From: Chloroflexota bacterium
GTDB lineage: Bacteria; Chloroflexota; Anaerolineae; CG2-30-64-16
Direction: 5' to 3'
NCBI GenBank assembly: GCA_029555885.1
Contig: JAKPQT010000381.1
Span: forward strand, 1-32,319
Length of the DNA: 32,319 nt
The notes under the pieces are model-generated. The model worked only from the letters and a program-made list of their open reading frames with translations, searched no databases and was not told the origin of the DNA. Position 1 is the stretch's first letter. Each line of letters starts with the position of its first letter. Both the position numbers and the translations under genes were made by a program. Shown piece by piece: positions 15,160 to 24,997 of the stretch.

Positions 15160-15191
15160 GGGGTTGCCTGAACACCCAGGCAGAAAACCCC
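15160..15191 (+). promoter_or_regulatory. Bulged hairpin in the leader of the usp-glucan synthase operon
   Basis: GGGGTT-GCCTG pairs with CAGGC-AACCCC, with a six-base loop (AACACC) and a four-base bulge (AGAA). It ends about ten bases before the GAGGAGG ribosome-binding site of the universal stress gene. It does not match any riboswitch consensus I know. Upstream, 14972-15159 shows no convincing promoter. Confidence 0.4.
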
Positions 15192-15214
15192 GAAGCGGAT
15201 GAGGAGGTACTACT

Positions 15215-16183
15215 ATGTTCGATAAAATCCTGGTTCCCCTGGATCGCTCCGCGCTTGCGGAGTGTGTGCTGCCGCATGCGGTGGCACTGGCTCAGGCCTT
15301 CAATGCCGAGTTGATCCTGTTCCACGTCCTGTCAAGCTCGGATGAACCCGACCGACTCCGCGCGGTGGACCCGCTGGAATGGCAGTTGCGCCGAGCCGAA
15401 GCGGAAAGCTATCTGCAGGGCGTGTGCAAGCGCCTGCGCGCATCCGGCGTCGTCTGTGAGGCGCAGGTCAGCGCGGGCGACCCCGCCGAACTGATCGTCA
15501 GCTTCGCGGACGAGCAGGGCCTCAGGCTGATTCTCCTGGCCAGCCACGGCCAGAGTGGCCAGAGCGGCTGGAACGTCAGCAGCGTCGTGCAGAAAGTGGT
15601 CATGCGCAGCCGATCCTCGCTTATGATCGTGCGCGCGCATGCCGCCCCGGTTCCTGAAGGCGAAGCCCTCCAGTACAAACGCATCCTCGTGCCGCTCGAC
15701 GGCTCGGCCCGGGCCGAATCCGTGCTGCCGCTGGCCAACGTCCTGGCCCGCCTCCCGGAGACCCTGGTGCTCGCCGCCCACGTGGTCCAACGACCTGTGA
15801 TGCCCCGCCGCACGCCGCCGAGCCAGGAAGACACCGAACTGGCAGACCGCATCGTCGAGCGGAATCGCGTCGAGGCCGAGAACTATCTCGAATGGGTGCG
15901 CTTGCAGTTGCCTCCGGCCACGGTTGAGACGCGCCTCCTCGTGGCACACCAGGTGGCCAGCACACTCCACGCATTGGTCGAGCAGGAACGCGCAGACCTG
16001 GTGCTGCTCAGCGCGCATGGCCTCTCCGGTGAAACGCGTTGGTCCCACGGCAGTCTGGTTGCCAGCTTCCTGGCCTACGGCTCGTGTCCCTTGTTGATTT
16101 TCCAGGATGCGCCCGATGAACAGTCCATCCTGACGCAGGCGGAAGTCATCGTACGCAACATTGAAAGTCGCCAAGCCGTATGA
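15215..16183 (+). CDS. Universal stress protein, tandem UspA domains
   Basis: This 322-residue cytoplasmic protein has two UspA folds: about 1-145 (MFDKILVPLDRSALAECVLP) and 155-310 (YKRILVPLDGSARAESVLP). The second keeps a nucleotide-loop pattern G-x2-G-x6-G-S (GLSGETRWSHGS), typical of ATP-binding members. The first has GQSGQSGWNVSS, lacking the canonical Gly-Ser, so ATP binding there is doubtful. A strong GAGGAGG site precedes the ATG. The stop overlaps the start of the next gene (ATGA), so it is translationally coupled to a 2905-residue glucan synthase-like protein. This suggests stress- or osmotic-linked control of glucan production (inference). Confidence 0.93.
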   Translation: MFDKILVPLDRSALAECVLPHAVALAQAFNAELILFHVLSSSDEPDRLRAVDPLEWQLRRAEAESYLQGVCKRLRASGVVCEAQVSAGDPAELIVSFADEQGLRLILLASHGQSGQSGWNVSSVVQKVVMRSRSSLMIVRAHAAPVPEGEALQYKRILVPLDGSARAESVLPLANVLARLPETLVLAAHVVQRPVMPRRTPPSQEDTELADRIVERNRVEAENYLEWVRLQLPPATVETRLLVAHQVASTLHALVEQERADLVLLSAHGLSGETRWSHGSLVASFLAYGSCPLLIFQDAPDEQSILTQAEVIVRNIESRQAV

Positions 16184-19100
16184 GCGAGGAAAGACATGAC
16201 ACCGGACCGGGGATCACTCCCGGCTTAGCAGACACACAAGCCTTTGCCTACCTGGCCGCGGCTGAGGGCAGGGCCGAGCCCGGCCGCGGCCGCGAACCCT
16301 GGCTGCTGGAGAGCATCGCGGACCGGGAAACCTTCCTGGCCGCAACGGTCGCCTACCTGCGCGATGGACAGGGCGAACAGACGCTCTCGCACGCAGCCGA
16401 GTGGATGCTGGATAACCTGCACCTGGCACAGCAAGCCCTGCGCCAGGTACGCGAGGACATGCCCCGCAGCTACTACGGGCAGTTGCCCAAGCTGGTGGAC
16501 GGTCCGCTGCGCGGTTACCCGCGCATCTACGACATCGCGCAGCGGCTGGTGATGCAGAGCGATGCGCGGCTCGACATGGAGCGCGTGCGCCGCTTTGTCG
16601 CCCTCTACCAGGAATCTCAGCCGCTGACCATCGGCGAAATATGGGCCTTGCCGGTCATGCTCCGCTGGGGCGTCCTCTCCGTCCTGACGCGCGCGGCCGG
16701 CGATGTGACCGGGCGGGCCCTGGCTGAGGCAGAGATGCGCGCCTCGCGCGGCCCTGCAGCGCCTCCGCTCCTCCATACGCTCGCGGACGACGAGGTCGTA
16801 GGCAACTGCTTCACCAGCCTGCGCACCATGGCCAACTTCGACTGGCGCGACTTCTTCGAAAGCGTCAGCCAGGTGGAACAGATCCTCCGCACCGATCCCG
16901 CTGATGTCTACCGCCATATGGACCGCGCCACCCGGGATCGCTATCGCGGGCACGTCGAAGAGCTCGCGCTAGCGAGCGGGCAGAGCGAGCGAGATGTCGC
17001 GGCGGCCGCAATCGAGCTGGCAGAGCGCGCCGGCGCTGACCTGGCATACGCGCCGGCCACGCGGGCAGCCGATGGAGCTGCGGCGGAAGACGCGGCCTGG
17101 ACGGGCTTCGCTGCACCCCCCGCGGCGCACGTGGGTTACTACCTGGCCGACGAAGGCCGCGCCGAGCTGGAACGCCGCGTCGCCGCGCGCTTTTCGGCCG
17201 GCAGCCGGCTCATGCGCGCCATACTCGCGCATCCCGCCCGCGTCTATATGGGCTCCACCGCGTTTTTGACCGCGTTCCTGGTGCTCGGCGCGGCGCTGTA
17301 CGCCGCGACACAGGGGGGCTCTCCGTGGCTGGTCTTGCTGGCGGTCGGCGTCACATTCATGCCGGCCCTTGCGGCAGCCATCGCGACGGTCGACTGGATT
17401 ATCACCCTGATCGTTCCGCCTCGCACCCTGCCCAAACTCGACCTGGCCGAGCAGTCCGGCGCGGCGGCCATTCCTGATGCGCTGCGCAGCCTGGTGGTCG
17501 TGCCCGCGCTGATCGGGGATGCGGAGGATGTGGCCTCGCTGCTGCGCCAGATCGAACAGCACTACCTGCGCAACCCCGACGCCAACCTGTATTTCGCGCT
17601 GCTGACCGACTTCGTCGATGCCGACGAGCAACATCTGCCGGGCGACGAAGCACTCCTGGAGCAGCAGCGTGCGGGCATCGCGCAGCTGAACGAACGCTAT
17701 GCGGCGCTCTCCGGCGCCGCCGAGGGCCCGTTCTGCATGTTTCACCGCGAGCGCCGCTGGAACCCCAAGGAGGGCCGGTGGATTGGCTGGGAGCGGAAGC
17801 GCGGCAAGCTGCACGAGTTGAACCGCTGGCTGCGCGGCGCGACGGATACGTCCATCGTCTCCTATATCGGCCCGGCCGCCGCGCTACGCGAGGTGAGGTA
17901 CGTCATCACCCTGGACGCCGATACCATCCTGGGCCGCGACGGCGCGCGTGCGCTCATCGCAACCCTGGCCCATCCGCTCAACCGCGCCGCGGCCGATCCC
18001 GAGACGGGCCGGGTGCGCCGCGGGTATGGGCTGCTCCAACCCCGCACCGAGATTGTCCCGGCCAGCGCCAACTACTCGCACTTCAGCCGCATCTTCGCGG
18101 GCGATATCGGCCTGGACCTGTACACCAATGCCGTCTCCAACGTCTATCAGGATTTGTTCGGCAGCGGCATCTATGTGGGCAAGGGCATCTACGACATCGA
18201 TGCCTTCGAGCGCAGCCTGGACGGCCGCGCGCCGGAGAACACCCTGCTCAGCCATGACCTGTTCGAGGGGATCCACGCCCGCGTCGGGCTGGTCACCGAT
18301 ATCGTGGTGTATGAGGAATATCCGGCCACTTACCTGGCGCACGTGCGCCGCCTGCACCGCTGGACCCGCGGCGACTGGCAGCTCCTGCCGTGGCTGCTGC
18401 CGCGCCTGCTGAAGCCCGCCGGGCTGCCGGAGGTCCGGGCCGACTTCGACCGGATCGACACCTGGAAACTGCTCGACAACCTGCGGCGCAGCCTGCTCGC
18501 GCCTGCCCTCCTGCTGATGCTCCTGGCCGGTTGGCTCTTCCTGCCCGGCGCAGCCCTGGTGTGGACGGTCGCCGCGGTCGGCGCGCTCGCCGTGCCGCCG
18601 CTGACCGGCGCGCTGACGCCCATCGTGCGCGGCCGCGGTCCGCTCGCCTGGCGGCAGGCGGCCCGCTCGCTGTGGCCGGGGCTCCGCCGCTGGCTGCTCG
18701 CCGTCGCCTTCCTGCCGTTCGAAGCCGCGCAGATGCTCGACGCCATCGGCGCCAGCCTGGTGCGCGTGCTGCTCACCCGGCGGCGGCTGCTGGAATGGGT
18801 GACGGCTGCACAGTCGGCCCAGATGGTGGCCGCCAGCCGCCTGCCCACCTGGCGGACGATGCTGGCCGCGCCGCTGGCGGCCGCCGCCTCAGCGGTCGTC
18901 TTAGTGCTGCTGCGGCCCGGCAGCCTGCCCGCAGCCCTGCTCCTGCTGCTCTTGTGGGCCATCGCCCCCGAGATCGCCTTTCGCATCAGCCAGCCCGTCC
19001 GGCGCGAACATGCACCGCTCACCGCAACCCAGCGCACCGCGCTGCACAGCCTGGCCCGGCGCACCTGGCTGTTTTTCGAGGATTTCGTCGGACCGGAGGA

Positions 19101-22100
19101 CCACTGGCTGCCCCCGGACCACTACCAGGAAGCGCCGCTCGGCAAAGTCGCGTCCTATACATCGCCCACCAATATCGGCCTGCTCCTGCTCTCCACGCTC
19201 GCCGCGTACGACCTGGGCTATATTGGGGCCATCAACCTCATTTCCCGGCTGCGCGCGACCTTCGAGAGCCTCGCGCGGTTGGAACGCTTTCGCGGCCACT
19301 TCCTGAACTGGTATGACACGCGCAGCCTCGCTCCGCTGGCGCCGGCTTACGTATCTACTGTGGACAGCGGCAACCTGGCCGCCTGCCTGCGGATCCTCGG
19401 CCGTGCCTGCGAGCAGGTGCGCGCGGCACCGGTGCTGCGGTGGGCCCGCTGGGAGGGCATGGCAGACACTTTCAGCCTGCTCGATGATTTCCTGGCTGAC
19501 CTCGCAACCGCGCAGAATATCTCCGGCGCCCGCGACCTGCGGACGCTGCTCGGCGAACTGCGCGACCGCGTGCTGGACGCCGAAGCCGAGCCGGCGAAGT
19601 GGCGCCCGACACTCGACTACGTTGCCGGCGAGGGTTGGCAGCGTCTGGAAACCCTGCTCACGCAGCTCATTGCGGAGAACGCGCCGGTCATCGGCACGGC
19701 GGCCTTGGGCATGCTGCGCATCGCGGTCGGACGCATCAAGAACCAGATATCCACCTTCCACCGTACGGTTGACCTGCTCCTGCCGGGTCTCGCCTGGCTG
19801 AGGGAGCGGCCGGCCCTGCTCCAGGCGGCGGAACTGCCGGACTCGCTGAGGGCCGCGTATGACGAACTGGCGGAGAGCCTCCAGAGCATCCCCCCGTTCG
19901 CGGAGTATCCGGCAGCCATTGCTGCGATGCAGGCGGCAGTCGACCGGCTCCTCGATGCAGTGGCCCAACTGCCTGCGGACCGGTACGATGCGCACCAGGT
20001 GGCCGACGTACATAGCTGGTGTGACGCGCTGTGTGAGAAACTCGCGGCAGCCCGGACGATGGGCGAGGAACTCCTGGCTGGCCTCACCGACATCGAGACG
20101 CAGGCCGAACAGTACTTCCGGGAGATGGACTTTGCCTTCCTGTTCGACCGCCAGCGCGAGGTCTTCCACATCGGCTACAACGTGCCCGCGGGCAAGCTGG
20201 ACCAGAACTATTACGACCTGCTCGCATCCGAGGCCCGCATCGCCAGCCTGGTGGCCCTCGCCAAGCGCGAGGTGCCCCGCAGCCATTGGATGCACCTGGC
20301 CCGGCCGCTCACCCAGGTCAACGGCGCCCGTGCGCTGCTGTCCTGGAGCGCCACCATGTTCGAGTACCTGATGCCCTCGCTGTTCATGCGCTCCTATGCC
20401 GGGACCCTGCTGCACGAGAGCGCGACCGCCGCCGTGGATCACCAGATTGCCTACGGCCGGCGCCGGGGACAGCCCTGGGGCATCTCCGAGTCGGGCTTCT
20501 ACGCGCTGGACGGCAACAACAACTACCGGTATCGCGCGTTCGGCGTGCCCGGGCTGGGCTACAAGCGCGACCTGGCCGAGGACGCCGTCGTCGCACCGTA
20601 CGCTTCGCTGCTGGCCTTGCCGTTCCGCCCGGCCGAGGTCGTGGACAACGTGGCACACCTGGCGCGGCTGGGCGGCCTTGGCATCTACGGGCTCTATGAG
20701 GCGCTGGATTTCACGGCCAGCCGCCTGCCGCTCGGCCGTGACCACGCAGTCGTGCGCGAGTACATGGCGCATCACCAGGGCATGATCCTCCTGGCGCTGA
20801 ACAACTATCTCTACGAGCTGCGCACAGGCGAGGAAGCGCCCATGCTGCAGCGTTTCCACGCCGACCCGCTCCTGCAGAGCGTGGACCTCCTGCTGCAGGA
20901 GCGCGTGCCGACGGACGCGCCGCTCGAGTTCCTGCAGCCCGGCGACGCTGCGCCGGCCCGCAGGTCAGTTGCGCCGGTGGTCTCCGCGCCCTGGCCGGTC
21001 CACGTGCACGCGCCCATGCCCGCTGTCCACAGCCTGTCGAACGGAACCTACAGCGTGTTGATATCCGCAGCCGGCGCCGGCCAAAGCCGCTGGGGCGACA
21101 TCGCGCTGACCCGCTGGCAGCCCGATGCCACGCGCGATAACTGGGGCACGTGGCTCTACGTGCAGGACCGTGCGAGCGGGCGGCTGTGGTCCGCCACGCA
21201 TCAGCCGGCGGGCGTGGCGCCAGCGGCGAGCGAAGTGCGTTTCTATCCGCATAAGGCGGAATTCCAGCGCACCGACGACCAGATTGCGCTGACGCTGGAG
21301 GTCGCGGTGGCCCCGGATGACGATGTCGAAATCCGCCGCGTCACGCTGCACAACCAGGACGAGCAGGCCCGGCGGCTGGCGCTCACAAGCTACGCCGAAG
21401 TGGTCATGACCGACCCGGCGACAGACCAACGTCACCCGGCCTTCAGCAAGCTGTTCGTCGAGAGCGAATATCAGTCCGAAACGGGCGCGCTCCTGTTCAG
21501 GCGGCGCCCACGCGCCGCGAGCGATGCACCGGTCTTCATGGCTCATTTCGTGCTCAGCGAGGGCGCCGACACCGCGCGGGCGACCGGCTATGAGAGCGAC
21601 CGGGCCGCGTTCCTCGGCCGTGGAACGGCGGGCGTGGCCGCGCCGGCCGCGCTGGCCGGCTCACAGGATACAGGTCCCGGCGGCCAGTTGCGCGGCTCGG
21701 TCGGCGCCACGCTGGACCCCATCATGGCGTTGCAGTATGAGGTCGAACTGCCGGGCGGCGCCACGATCCAGCTCGCGTTCATCACCGCTGCGGCCCCCGC
21801 CCGTGAGGCGCTGCAGGCGATCATCGAGCGCTACCGGGCCTGGCCCTCGGTCGAGCACGCCATCGGTCAGTCGCGCGCGCGCGCCGAACTCGAGCTGCGC
21901 CAGTCCGCACTGTCATCCGCCGATCTCGAGCGCTTCCAGACGCTGCTGTCCGCGCTGCTCTACGGGCACCACGGGCTCCGGGCCGAGCCGGAGGTCCTGC
22001 AGGCTAACACACGGGGCCAGCCTGACCTGTGGGCCTACGGCATCTCGGGCGACTATCCGCTGCTCCTCGTGCGCATCGCAGAGGAAGAAGCGCTGGGGTT

Positions 22101-24897
22101 CGTCCGCGATCTGCTGCGCGCCCACGCTTACTGGCGCAAGCGCGGCCTGATGATCGACCTGGTGCTTCTTAACACGCAGTTGGCGGGCTATGACCAGGGG
22201 CTACGCGACCAGATCTACCGGCTGCTCACGCGCATGGACAGCGACGTGTGGCTCAATCAGCGCGGCGGCATCTTCCTGCTCTATGCCCACCAGTTGAACG
22301 AGGCGGCCAGCACCCTCCTGCAGACGACCGCGCGCGTGATCCTGGACGCGGATGCGGGAGACCTGGCCGGCACGCTGGCGCGACTAGGCCAACAGCCCGC
22401 GCCGCTGCCCGCCTTTGCGCCAACCCCTGTGCCGGAGCAGGCCGGGCCTCCGCTCCCGCCGGTCATGCGCCCAACGGATCTCGCCTTCGATAACGGGCTG
22501 GGCGGTTTCAGCCCCGACGGCAGGGAATACGTCATCTACCAGGACCCGGCACACCCGACGCCTGTGCCGTGGGTCAACGTCGTGGCCAACCCCGCGTTTG
22601 GCTTCCTCGTCTCGGAATCGGGCGGCGGCTACACCTGGGCGCTGAACAGCGGCGAGAACCGGCTGACCCCCTGGTCGAACGACCCCGTGACCGATCCGCC
22701 GGGCGAGGCGCTGTACCTGCGCGATGAGGAGACCGCGGAGGTCTGGACGCCCACGCCGCAGCCCGCGGGCGCCGACCAGCCCTACCTCGTGCGTCACGGC
22801 GCGGGCTACACGACCTTCGAGCATCATAGCCACGGGCTGCGCCAGCGCCTGCGTCTCTTCGTGCCGCCTGACGCGGCGGTGAAGATCGTCCATCTGCGCC
22901 TGGAGAATGCCACGGAGCGGCCGCGGCGCATCACCGCCACCTTCTATGCGGAATGGCTGCTCGGCACGAGCCGCGCCGCCACCGCGCAGTTCGTTATCCC
23001 CGACTTCGACGACGACAGCCAGGCGCTGCTGGCCCGCAATCCGTGGTATCCCGAGTTTGGCGAGCGGGTGGCGTTCGCCGCGCCAAGCCGGCGGCTGCAT
23101 GGCCTGACAGCAGATCGCGCGGAGTTTCTCGGCCGGCACGGGACGCTCGGGTGCCCGGCCGCGCTGCAGCGCATCGGCCTGAGCGGCACGATCCGGGCCG
23201 GCCTCGACCCTTGCGCGGCCCTGCAGGTACACATCGACCTGCCGCCGGACGGCAGCGACGAAGTGTGGTTCCTGCTCGGCCAGGGCGCAGACCGCGCCGA
23301 GGCCCTCGCGCTGGCGTGCCGCTACCAGGACGGAGACGCAGTCGAGCAGGCTTGGCAGGCCGTGCATGGTTTCTGGGACGGCCTGCTGGACGCCGTGCAG
23401 GTCCGGACGCCTGAACCGAGCATGGACCTGCTGCTGAACCGCTGGCTGCTGTACCAGAGCCTCGCCTGCCGCATCTGGGGGCGTTCGGGCTTCTATCAGT
23501 CGAGCGGCGCGTTCGGCTTCCGCGACCAGTTGCAGGACGTCATGGCCGCGGTCCATGCCGCGCCCAACCTGGCCCGCGCGCACATCCTCAACGCGGCCGG
23601 CCGCCAGTTCGAGGACGGCGACGTGCTCCATTGGTGGCACCCGCCGTCAGGCCGCGGGGTGCGCACCCGCTGCTCCGATGACCTGCTGTGGCTGCCCTAC
23701 GTCACAGCCCACTACATCGAGGCCACCGGCGACCTGTCCATCCTGGACGAACGAGTGCCCTTCCTGCAGGCACCGCCGCTCGCAGAGGGCGAAGACGACC
23801 GCTACGGGGAGTATGCGTCCACGAACTTCCCGGGGACGCTGTACGACCACTGCCGCCGCGCGCTCGAACGCGGGCACACGGCCGGCCCGCACGGCCTGCC
23901 GCTGATGGGCAGCGGCGACTGGAACGACGGCATGAACCGCGTCGGCGTCGAGGGCCGGGGCGAGAGCATCTGGCTCGGGTGGTTCCTGTCTGCCACGCTC
24001 GTGCGCTTTGCAGCCGTGTGCGAGGCGCGCGGCGATGCGGCCCAGGGCGCGGCATACCGGGAGCGGGCCGCCGCATTGCAGGAGGCGCTGGAGGCGCACG
24101 GCTGGGATGGCGACTGGTACCTGCGGGCCTACTACGATGACGGCACGCCGCTGGGCTCGCACCTAGACAGCGAGTGCCAGATCGACGCCATCGCGCAGTC
24201 GTGGTCCGTGCTGTCCGGGGCCGGCGATCCTGCCCGGACGCGCCGGGCGATGGATGCCGTGCTGGAGCGCCTGGTCCGCGCTGAGGACCGCCTGCTCCTG
24301 CTGTTCACCCCGCCCTTCGACCAGACGCCGCATGACCCAGGCTATATCAAGGGCTACGTGCCCGGCACGCGCGAAAACGGAGGCCAGTACACCCACGCTG
24401 CCATCTGGACGACCTGGGCGTATCTCGAGCTCGGCCGCGCAGCCACTGCCGAAAGGCTCTTCCGGCTGCTCAACCCGGTCCTCCATGCGGACACCGCGGC
24501 CGCCGTGGACCGGTACAAGGTCGAACCTTACGTGATTGCCGCGGATGTCTACAGCGTCGCGCCCCATACGGGCCGGGGCGGTTGGACGTGGTACACCGGC
24601 TCCGCAGCGTGGATGTATCGCCTGGGGATTGAGGGCATCCTCGGTCTCCGCCGCACAGCGGGCGGCCTGCACATCGACCCCTGCATCCCGCCGGATTGGC
24701 CCGGCTTCGAGGCCACCTACCGCCACGGTTCGGCCACCTACCACATCCAGGTGCGCCGCGATGGGAGCTCGGCCGCCCCGACCATCACCGTGGACGGCCG
24801 GCCGGTTGCAGGCAACGCCGTTCCACTGTGCGACGACGGTGCGGAACACCGGGTGGACGTCGTTAGCGCGGCCGTCAACGCATCACGCAACGAATGA
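16180..24897 (+). CDS. Cyclic beta-1,2-glucan synthase-like protein (NdvB/ChvB type, GT84 + GH94)
   Basis: This 2905-residue membrane enzyme matches the usual size (about 2800-2900) and domain order of NdvB/ChvB. In order: a soluble N-terminal region; two helices at about 354-414; a processive glycosyltransferase domain with DAD at 579-581, LLQPRTEI and RRLHRW (723-728); further helices at about 770-940; a glucoamylase-like domain near 1368-1535 (DHQIAYGRRRGQPWGISES, MAHHQGMILLAL); and two supersandwich regions. The last part is a GH94 phosphorylase catalytic barrel with GSGDWNDGMN, where D2583 is the expected general acid. Such enzymes polymerise glucose from UDP-glucose on themselves, trim the chain by phosphorolysis and cyclise it. 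The product here is inferred, not shown. The start overlaps the usp stop (ATGA). The last nine codons and the stop lie in a repeat element, so the C-terminus (AAVNASRNE) is repeat-derived. Confidence 0.88.
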   Translation: MSEERHDTGPGITPGLADTQAFAYLAAAEGRAEPGRGREPWLLESIADRETFLAATVAYLRDGQGEQTLSHAAEWMLDNLHLAQQALRQVREDMPRSYYGQLPKLVDGPLRGYPRIYDIAQRLVMQSDARLDMERVRRFVALYQESQPLTIGEIWALPVMLRWGVLSVLTRAAGDVTGRALAEAEMRASRGPAAPPLLHTLADDEVVGNCFTSLRTMANFDWRDFFESVSQVEQILRTDPADVYRHMDRATRDRYRGHVEELALASGQSERDVAAAAIELAERAGADLAYAPATRAADGAAAEDAAWTGFAAPPAAHVGYYLADEGRAELERRVAARFSAGSRLMRAILAHPARVYMGSTAFLTAFLVLGAALYAATQGGSPWLVLLAVGVTFMPALAAAIATVDWIITLIVPPRTLPKLDLAEQSGAAAIPDALRSLVVVPALIGDAEDVASLLRQIEQHYLRNPDANLYFALLTDFVDADEQHLPGDEALLEQQRAGIAQLNERYAALSGAAEGPFCMFHRERRWNPKEGRWIGWERKRGKLHELNRWLRGATDTSIVSYIGPAAALREVRYVITLDADTILGRDGARALIATLAHPLNRAAADPETGRVRRGYGLLQPRTEIVPASANYSHFSRIFAGDIGLDLYTNAVSNVYQDLFGSGIYVGKGIYDIDAFERSLDGRAPENTLLSHDLFEGIHARVGLVTDIVVYEEYPATYLAHVRRLHRWTRGDWQLLPWLLPRLLKPAGLPEVRADFDRIDTWKLLDNLRRSLLAPALLLMLLAGWLFLPGAALVWTVAAVGALAVPPLTGALTPIVRGRGPLAWRQAARSLWPGLRRWLLAVAFLPFEAAQMLDAIGASLVRVLLTRRRLLEWVTAAQSAQMVAASRLPTWRTMLAAPLAAAASAVVLVLLRPGSLPAALLLLLLWAIAPEIAFRISQPVRREHAPLTATQRTALHSLARRTWLFFEDFVGPEDHWLPPDHYQEAPLGKVASYTSPTNIGLLLLSTLAAYDLGYIGAINLISRLRATFESLARLERFRGHFLNWYDTRSLAPLAPAYVSTVDSGNLAACLRILGRACEQVRAAPVLRWARWEGMADTFSLLDDFLADLATAQNISGARDLRTLLGELRDRVLDAEAEPAKWRPTLDYVAGEGWQRLETLLTQLIAENAPVIGTAALGMLRIAVGRIKNQISTFHRTVDLLLPGLAWLRERPALLQAAELPDSLRAAYDELAESLQSIPPFAEYPAAIAAMQAAVDRLLDAVAQLPADRYDAHQVADVHSWCDALCEKLAAARTMGEELLAGLTDIETQAEQYFREMDFAFLFDRQREVFHIGYNVPAGKLDQNYYDLLASEARIASLVALAKREVPRSHWMHLARPLTQVNGARALLSWSATMFEYLMPSLFMRSYAGTLLHESATAAVDHQIAYGRRRGQPWGISESGFYALDGNNNYRYRAFGVPGLGYKRDLAEDAVVAPYASLLALPFRPAEVVDNVAHLARLGGLGIYGLYEALDFTASRLPLGRDHAVVREYMAHHQGMILLALNNYLYELRTGEEAPMLQRFHADPLLQSVDLLLQERVPTDAPLEFLQPGDAAPARRSVAPVVSAPWPVHVHAPMPAVHSLSNGTYSVLISAAGAGQSRWGDIALTRWQPDATRDNWGTWLYVQDRASGRLWSATHQPAGVAPAASEVRFYPHKAEFQRTDDQIALTLEVAVAPDDDVEIRRVTLHNQDEQARRLALTSYAEVVMTDPATDQRHPAFSKLFVESEYQSETGALLFRRRPRAASDAPVFMAHFVLSEGADTARATGYESDRAAFLGRGTAGVAAPAALAGSQDTGPGGQLRGSVGATLDPIMALQYEVELPGGATIQLAFITAAAPAREALQAIIERYRAWPSVEHAIGQSRARAELELRQSALSSADLERFQTLLSALLYGHHGLRAEPEVLQANTRGQPDLWAYGISGDYPLLLVRIAEEEALGFVRDLLRAHAYWRKRGLMIDLVLLNTQLAGYDQGLRDQIYRLLTRMDSDVWLNQRGGIFLLYAHQLNEAASTLLQTTARVILDADAGDLAGTLARLGQQPAPLPAFAPTPVPEQAGPPLPPVMRPTDLAFDNGLGGFSPDGREYVIYQDPAHPTPVPWVNVVANPAFGFLVSESGGGYTWALNSGENRLTPWSNDPVTDPPGEALYLRDEETAEVWTPTPQPAGADQPYLVRHGAGYTTFEHHSHGLRQRLRLFVPPDAAVKIVHLRLENATERPRRITATFYAEWLLGTSRAATAQFVIPDFDDDSQALLARNPWYPEFGERVAFAAPSRRLHGLTADRAEFLGRHGTLGCPAALQRIGLSGTIRAGLDPCAALQVHIDLPPDGSDEVWFLLGQGADRAEALALACRYQDGDAVEQAWQAVHGFWDGLLDAVQVRTPEPSMDLLLNRWLLYQSLACRIWGRSGFYQSSGAFGFRDQLQDVMAAVHAAPNLARAHILNAAGRQFEDGDVLHWWHPPSGRGVRTRCSDDLLWLPYVTAHYIEATGDLSILDERVPFLQAPPLAEGEDDRYGEYASTNFPGTLYDHCRRALERGHTAGPHGLPLMGSGDWNDGMNRVGVEGRGESIWLGWFLSATLVRFAAVCEARGDAAQGAAYRERAAALQEALEAHGWDGDWYLRAYYDDGTPLGSHLDSECQIDAIAQSWSVLSGAGDPARTRRAMDAVLERLVRAEDRLLLLFTPPFDQTPHDPGYIKGYVPGTRENGGQYTHAAIWTTWAYLELGRAATAERLFRLLNPVLHADTAAAVDRYKVEPYVIAADVYSVAPHTGRGGWTWYTGSAAWMYRLGIEGILGLRRTAGGLHIDPCIPPDWPGFEATYRHGSATYHIQVRRDGSSAAPTITVDGRPVAGNAVPLCDDGAEHRVDVVSAAVNASRNE

Positions 24898-24997
24898 ACG
24901 AATCCTCGCCCGGCACGGCCATTCGTTCCTAGCGCCTTGGCGCCCGCCGCAGCGCCATTCGTTGACGGCGGCCGCGCCGCCCATTCGTTGACGGCCC
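24871..24997. repeat. Nested palindromic repeat, copy 2, covering the glucan synthase stop
   Basis: It shares GCCGTCAACG, the identical 23-base core at 24897-24919 and the 21-base GCCGCAGCGCCATTCGTTGA plus C (24946-24966) with copy 1, in the same orientation. A further ATTCGTTGACGGCCCC is duplicated at 24983-24998. The TGA of the glucan synthase gene (24895-24897) lies in it, and the stop of the leftward hydrolase gene adjoins its right end. Confidence 0.75.

Noticed and set aside
18901..20859. Long open frame antisense to the glucan synthase gene (over 600 codons)
   Set aside because: It mirrors the codon pattern of the high-GC sense gene, has no ribosome-binding site or family resemblance, and the sense frame encodes a recognisable enzyme throughout.
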